From contig JAHWHA010000049.1 in assembly GCA_019323665.1 (NCBI GenBank), forward strand, positions 1-8,357: a stretch of DNA of 8,357 nucleotides, in the 5' to 3' direction. The position numbers and the translations under genes are program-made. Below the pieces are notes generated by a model, which was not told the DNA's origin, searched no databases, and saw only the letters and a list, made by a program, of their open reading frames with translations. The stretch is from Candidatus Woesearchaeota archaeon (GTDB lineage Archaea > Nanobdellota > Nanobdellia > Woesearchaeales > JAGVZT01). This document shows, one piece after another, positions 4,667-8,357 of the stretch (positions are counted from its first letter, which is position 1; each line of letters opens with the position of its first letter).

Positions 4667-5674
4667 TTAAAGGACTAAGTCAATCTTCTCATTACAGAAG
4701 CTGCATAATTTATTATTCAACTCTTGTTTAAGGATTGAATAACCTCTCCTCTCAATCACTTTTTTACCGCACTTCGGACAATAAGTGCTCTCATAATCAT
4801 TTCCATAGAGATTGCCGCAATAAACATACTTTAAACCAGCCTTCTTGCCAATCTCAACTGCTTTGTGCAGCACTGCAACATCTGTTGGCCTAACATCTAT
4901 CATCTTATAGTCAGGATGGAAGCGTGAGACATGCCAAGGAATTCTAGTATCAATAGAGACAATGAACTCAGCAATCTTCTTAAGCATCTCCTCAGAATCA
5001 TTATGACCTGGAACAATCAAGGTGGTAATCTCAATCCAAACACCCTTATCATAATAGCATCTGATTGCATCAAGCACTGGCTGTAGTTTTGCTCCGCACC
5101 GTTGCTCATAAAACTCCTCTGAAAACCCCTTCATATCAATATTCGCGGCGTCAAGATACTTGCATATCTTTACTATGGCAGGCTTTGAGATATATCCGTT
5201 TGTGACAAACACATTCTTCAATCCTTTTTTTTGTGCAATTTCTGAAATATCATAAGCATACTCATAGAATATTGTTGGTTCAGTATAAGTGTAAGAGATG
5301 CTCTTGCAGTTCTCCTGCAAAGCAATCTCCACAACCTCATCTGGATTCAGCTTCTCCCCTATTATCTTATTATTAGATTTTGGAGACTGAGAAATCTGCC
5401 AGTTCTGGCAGAAATCACAACTGAAATTACACCCAACTGTGGCAATACTCAATGATCTTGAACCAGGCATAAAATGAAACAAGGGTTTCTTCTCAATTGG
5501 ATCAACAGCCACAGAACAAGGATTACCATAAACCGTGCTGTAAAGAACACCTTCTTTGTTTGCCCGCACACCACACTTTCCTGAGGCGTTAATCTCTATC
5601 TCGCAATAGTGGGGACAGAGATGGCATTTTACCGTTGATTCAGATAGCTTTGTATAGAACATTGCCTCTTTCAT
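4667..5674 (-). CDS. amrS: AmmeMemoRadiSam-system radical SAM enzyme (AmrS)
   Basis: Cytosolic radical SAM enzyme of the family once called pyruvate-formate-lyase-activating-like, which co-occurs with AMMECR1 and MEMO-domain proteins. The order fits: an N-terminal four-cysteine module (CHLCPHYC, Cys17, 20, 24, then GKCG Cys34), the IEKKPLFHFMPGS block (60-72), the radical SAM CX3CX2C motif GCNFSCDFCQNWQISQ (Cys82, 86, 89), SYTYTEPTIFYEY (127-139), NIDMKGF (178-184), IVPGHND (220-226) and WHVSRFHPDY (247-256). A C-terminal zinc-ribbon-like module follows (CPKC at 299-302 and CSFC at 324-327). The length of 335 residues is normal. The ATG at 5674 fits a weak TATA-like box at 5697-5706; a second Met at residue 5 is possible. 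No AMMECR1 or MEMO gene is in the window. Confidence 0.92.
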   Translation of the reverse strand: MKEAMFYTKLSESTVKCHLCPHYCEIEINASGKCGVRANKEGVLYSTVYGNPCSVAVDPIEKKPLFHFMPGSRSLSIATVGCNFSCDFCQNWQISQSPKSNNKIIGEKLNPDEVVEIALQENCKSISYTYTEPTIFYEYAYDISEIAQKKGLKNVFVTNGYISKPAIVKICKYLDAANIDMKGFSEEFYEQRCGAKLQPVLDAIRCYYDKGVWIEITTLIVPGHNDSEEMLKKIAEFIVSIDTRIPWHVSRFHPDYKMIDVRPTDVAVLHKAVEIGKKAGLKYVYCGNLYGNDYESTYCPKCGKKVIERRGYSILKQELNNKLCSFCNEKIDLVL

Positions 5675-5696
5675 AGCAGAGAATATTGTAATTAAA

Positions 5697-5706
5697 CTTT
5701 TTAATT
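5697..5706 (-). promoter_or_regulatory. Weak TATA-like box for amrS
   Basis: The minus strand reads AATTAAAAAG, centred about 27 bases before the ATG at 5674. It is less canonical than the other boxes, but the distance fits a leaderless transcript. Confidence 0.4.
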
Positions 5707-5752
5707 GTATCGTTTATCACTCCAATTTAAAAATTGTCTCACTTCACAAAAA

Positions 5753-5760
5753 TTAATATA
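5753..5760 (+). promoter_or_regulatory. TATA-like box for the VTT-domain gene
   Basis: TTAATATA, preceded by an A-rich BRE-like stretch (ACAAAAA). It predicts a start near 5784, so unlike most genes here this mRNA would carry a leader of about 22 bases (40 if the ATG at 5824 is used). Confidence 0.5.
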
Positions 5761-5805
5761 CCTATGCCTGATATTACCAACCAATAATCTGGGTAGTCAA
5801 GTAAG

Positions 5806-6294
5806 ATGGTGAACCTCGTTTCAATGGGTCTGGATCTCTTGCTGAGATTCGGTTTGGTAGGCCTCTTTATCACTATACTTATTGCTAACTCAACAGTTGG
5901 CCTGACAGTACCTGCATGGGTGCTTGTGGTACTTGCAGGGTATTTCTATAACCCTCTCCTCACAGGGCTTGTCGCTGGTTTGGGAGGTGCTGTTGGAGAG
6001 CTCTCTGCCTATGCAGTGGGCGTAGGTGGCCATTATCTGCTGAAGAACAAAGAGAGAAAGAGACTTGACAAAGTTAGGTTGTGGTTTGAGAAATTCGGGT
6101 TTTGGGTTCTTCCGCTGTTTGCAGCCACACCTCTCCCTTGTGATCTGGTTGGAATAGCTGCAGGAACCGCAAGATACAATATGCGCAAGTATTTCATTGG
6201 TATACTTATAGGTAAGATTATACTATACTTCACACTTGCATATGTGGGTTCACAACTTCCACTTATTCAGATTGTAGGATTATTGAACAACTAG
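5806..6294 (+). CDS. VTT/SNARE-associated (DedA/YqaA-like) membrane protein
   Basis: Small integral membrane protein of the VTT superfamily, whose members act in lipid scrambling or flipping and envelope homeostasis; the substrate here is unknown. The two re-entrant-loop signatures are present: NSTVGLTVPAWVLVVLAG (28-45) with GLGGAVGELSAYAVG (58-72, Glu65 in the GE motif), and FAATPLPCDLVGIAAGTARYNMRKYF (105-130), close to the YqaA pattern ATPxPxDxxGxxAG. Closing helix about 130-149. At 162 residues it is a short, YqaA-sized member. The start is uncertain: the ATG at 5824 follows a GGTGA (5808-5812), a good archaeal Shine-Dalgarno core, at a somewhat long spacing of 11 bases. Its TAG overlaps the stop of the opposite-strand gene by 3 bases within the palindrome CTAG. 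Confidence 0.87.
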   Translation: MVNLVSMGLDLLLRFGLVGLFITILIANSTVGLTVPAWVLVVLAGYFYNPLLTGLVAGLGGAVGELSAYAVGVGGHYLLKNKERKRLDKVRLWFEKFGFWVLPLFAATPLPCDLVGIAAGTARYNMRKYFIGILIGKIILYFTLAYVGSQLPLIQIVGLLNN

Positions 6295-8357
6295 CCAATA
6301 GCACCCATTATTGACATTGCTACAATATTAAATACTATTGTGATAGAACCTGCAATAATTGTGTACAAGATTATGCTGCTCCTTATGTTACGGCCAATCA
6401 TGGCAATCTCGTTGAGCTTGTCAGAGCCATTCTCAACACCATTTGCCAGGATAGTAAGCACATAAACAATCTGTATAACATACAGGCCAACAACAATTTG
6501 GAAGTAGTATGGGGGGATGCCATCCCCAAACATATCAGGAATACCTGAAACAGAGGCTGATGCAACATCAGTTGAAATCTTGCCCATCTCCTTGCTGAGA
6601 GACTTCAAAATAGTTGAGATCATGGCGGTTATCCCTACAACGATACCTGCAATGGCAGGTGCTAAAAACTTGATCTGAGATTTCATTGATGATATGATAT
6701 CGGCGAGCAAATCTCTCAGCCTTTCGTTGACTCTGTGAATCTCTTTTATATACTGTGACACGTTCATTAAAGCCTGAGAACAAACGAGAGGGCCTTTCTG
6801 TGCACTCTGCAGCAGCACCTCCATGCTGCTGGCAATTATTCTGCTGGGGAAATACACCAGAGCTCCACGACTCTTGTCAAAGATCGCGCTTTTCATGCCC
6901 ATGCCAAGTTTGGTGATATTATTGCTGACAAGCGTGAAAAAATCACCTGATTTTGTGCCCTGCATCACCTTACCAACACGGTCAAAGGCAATCTCTATAG
7001 GCAACCCATCACCAATCCTGTTGCCCAACTGAAAAAGCCCTGATGCAAACTCGTTCTCGAGCGCTTTGGCATCCTCTCTTATCTTTATTATGTTCTTTGA
7101 GCGCATTAAGTAATATGAGGCTACGCCCATGCCTATACCTAACGGGATAAATAAGCTGAACATGGCAGCCCCAAGCCCAAATGGCCCGATTATCCTTCCA
7201 GGATTTATCTTGCTGGGCATGTAGTCAAGTAGTATAAAATTGCCAAATTGGATGTCAAAACTTGGACTTATCCAGTGAATCAGCAACGGGAATATCCCAA
7301 TGAACAATGGGACTGCAGCTATTAACAGGGCTATGAAAATAGGATTTATTACAATCTCTTTCTGCCCAATTTTTATTATAATATTTTTCAGTTTCTTGAG
7401 ATTTGGGTTTGTTTCAGTAATATCAGACTCCCCATAACCAGTTGGCCTTTGTGAGAGGATGTTCTTGCCCAGATAATATACAGCAAGAGGGAGTATAAAA
7501 TTATAGACTAATGCAATATGATACCACCTTACACTCTCCATAAATGAAACCATGAGGGGCAGAATCACCAGACCGAGTATAGGCAGTATTATCCCCAACA
7601 TGTGCAGCATTGTTATGGGATTCTTGAGATTGTGGGCATAGTGCAACATCCGCTCATATGTCTCCTGCAATATCACCTCAAGCGCCTTGTCAATGAAGCT
7701 AAGCCTTCTCGCTTCAGAAGGCTCGTAGAGAGAAGCCTCAATAAGATGGAATGACTCAATAAACTCCAAATTCCATTTCCTCCAGCTCTCGAGGTAATTG
7801 TCTAAACTCTCTTTCACTGAGCCATAACGCTCAGTCTCAACATCCCATAAAACCTTTTTTAGATCCAAAGAGAGAGGAGGCAGTACATGCTCAGAGGCAA
7901 ACTCAATCGCCTTCTCAAGGTTGCTTGTGTGCCTCATGTACGTGGCAACATAGAATATGCAGATCACCATCTGGTTGCTTGCCTTTAGCCGCCAGTTGTT
8001 AGCCAGGTAGGCTGGAAACTTGTCAGCAATCACAAGAACCATTCCTGCTGTTAGGAGGAAAACAAGCATGATAAAACCTGATTTCAAAATCACCAGCCCG
8101 AGCACCGCACCAATGAAAAGTATGATGAATGTTGATAGGATCGTAAAACTATAAGCTCCAGTTGGCGTGATATTAAGATGGCTTATCTTAATACTCTCTT
8201 CAAGCAGCTCAGCTTTTTTAGCATCAGGCTTGAGCTTAAGAATCCCTTCACTGGCATTACAGAACTTCTCATACATATTCAAAGGAGCAGACATAATCTC
8301 TCTTCTGAACTCAGCATACTGCCTTGAAGCGATAACACCCTGCTCTGAGGTCTTTGC
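6291..8357 (-). CDS. FlaJ/TadC-like type II secretion F-domain membrane platform protein, probably cut by the right edge
   Basis: Polytopic inner platform of an archaeal type IV pilus, archaellum or secretion machine, the partner of a FlaI/TadA-type ATPase. Numbered from the ATG at 8294 (667 residues), two T2SSF domains are visible: about 105-245 (YVATYMRHTSNLEKAIEFASEH onward) and 415-560 (ENEFASGLFQLGNRIGDGLPIEIAF onward). About nine membrane segments fall near 48-70, 72-90, 228-250, 258-278, 316-340, 372-396, 543-563, 597-618 and 637-662. The basic helices in each domain should face the cytoplasmic ATPase. The frame stays open for 21 more codons to the window edge (AKTSEQGVIASRQYAEFRREI), with no TATA box or clear Shine-Dalgarno sequence before 8294, so the true start is probably outside. 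No pilin or ATPase gene is in view. Confidence 0.88.
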   Translation of the reverse strand, partial: AKTSEQGVIASRQYAEFRREIMSAPLNMYEKFCNASEGILKLKPDAKKAELLEESIKISHLNITPTGAYSFTILSTFIILFIGAVLGLVILKSGFIMLVFLLTAGMVLVIADKFPAYLANNWRLKASNQMVICIFYVATYMRHTSNLEKAIEFASEHVLPPLSLDLKKVLWDVETERYGSVKESLDNYLESWRKWNLEFIESFHLIEASLYEPSEARRLSFIDKALEVILQETYERMLHYAHNLKNPITMLHMLGIILPILGLVILPLMVSFMESVRWYHIALVYNFILPLAVYYLGKNILSQRPTGYGESDITETNPNLKKLKNIIIKIGQKEIVINPIFIALLIAAVPLFIGIFPLLIHWISPSFDIQFGNFILLDYMPSKINPGRIIGPFGLGAAMFSLFIPLGIGMGVASYYLMRSKNIIKIREDAKALENEFASGLFQLGNRIGDGLPIEIAFDRVGKVMQGTKSGDFFTLVSNNITKLGMGMKSAIFDKSRGALVYFPSRIIASSMEVLLQSAQKGPLVCSQALMNVSQYIKEIHRVNERLRDLLADIISSMKSQIKFLAPAIAGIVVGITAMISTILKSLSKEMGKISTDVASASVSGIPDMFGDGIPPYYFQIVVGLYVIQIVYVLTILANGVENGSDKLNEIAMIGRNIRSSIILYTIIAGSITIVFNIVAMSIMGAIG

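Noticed and set aside
6823..7032. 69-codon + frame opposite the FlaJ/TadC-like gene
   Set aside because: Antisense shadow of the second T2SSF domain; no TATA box or ribosome site.
1..8357. CRISPR arrays, insertion sequences, tRNA genes or long repeats
   Set aside because: I saw no regularly spaced repeats, transposase motifs, terminal inverted repeats or cloverleaf-compatible sequence on either strand by eye.

Overview
The window looks archaeal. Five to seven genes have a TATA-like box centred about 27 bases upstream of the start codon or predicted RNA 5' end, with little or no leader and no clear Shine-Dalgarno sequence, which is the usual picture for archaeal leaderless transcripts. The gene content agrees: a two-domain FlaJ/TadC-type pilus or secretion membrane platform, an AmrS-type radical SAM enzyme, a rubredoxin-less rubrerythrin-like protein and several orphan small membrane proteins. 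The radical SAM enzymes, the diiron protein and the AT-rich composition suggest an anaerobe. A small-genome DPANN-like lineage is possible, but the sequence alone cannot settle this.

Layout, left to right: the last 46 codons of an unidentified + gene (2-142); a B12-binding-domain radical SAM protein (198-1598, +); a two-helix membrane protein (1612-1926, -) sharing a divergent promoter region with a ferritin-like/rubrerythrin protein (2026-2523, +); a 60-residue two-helix membrane protein (2564-2746, -); a candidate structured non-coding RNA (about 2820-3005, +) with its own TATA box; a four-helix membrane protein (3076-3441, +); a family 2 glycosyltransferase (3496-4245, +) whose 3' end overlaps that of an orphan 120-residue protein (4231-4593, -); the radical SAM enzyme AmrS (4667-5674, -); a small VTT/DedA (YqaA-like) membrane protein (5806-6294, +); and a large FlaJ/TadC-like protein (6291 to the right edge, -).

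Most genes seem to be transcribed singly from their own promoters, with many strand switches, so there is no obvious operon-encoded system. The gene families are mostly known. The most interesting element is the predicted RNA at 2820-3005. It is GC-rich against an AT-rich background, closed by a perfect 8-bp terminal helix, contains further long helices, starts where its TATA box predicts and is followed by a T-rich stretch. I could not match it to a standard archaeal RNA family by eye.
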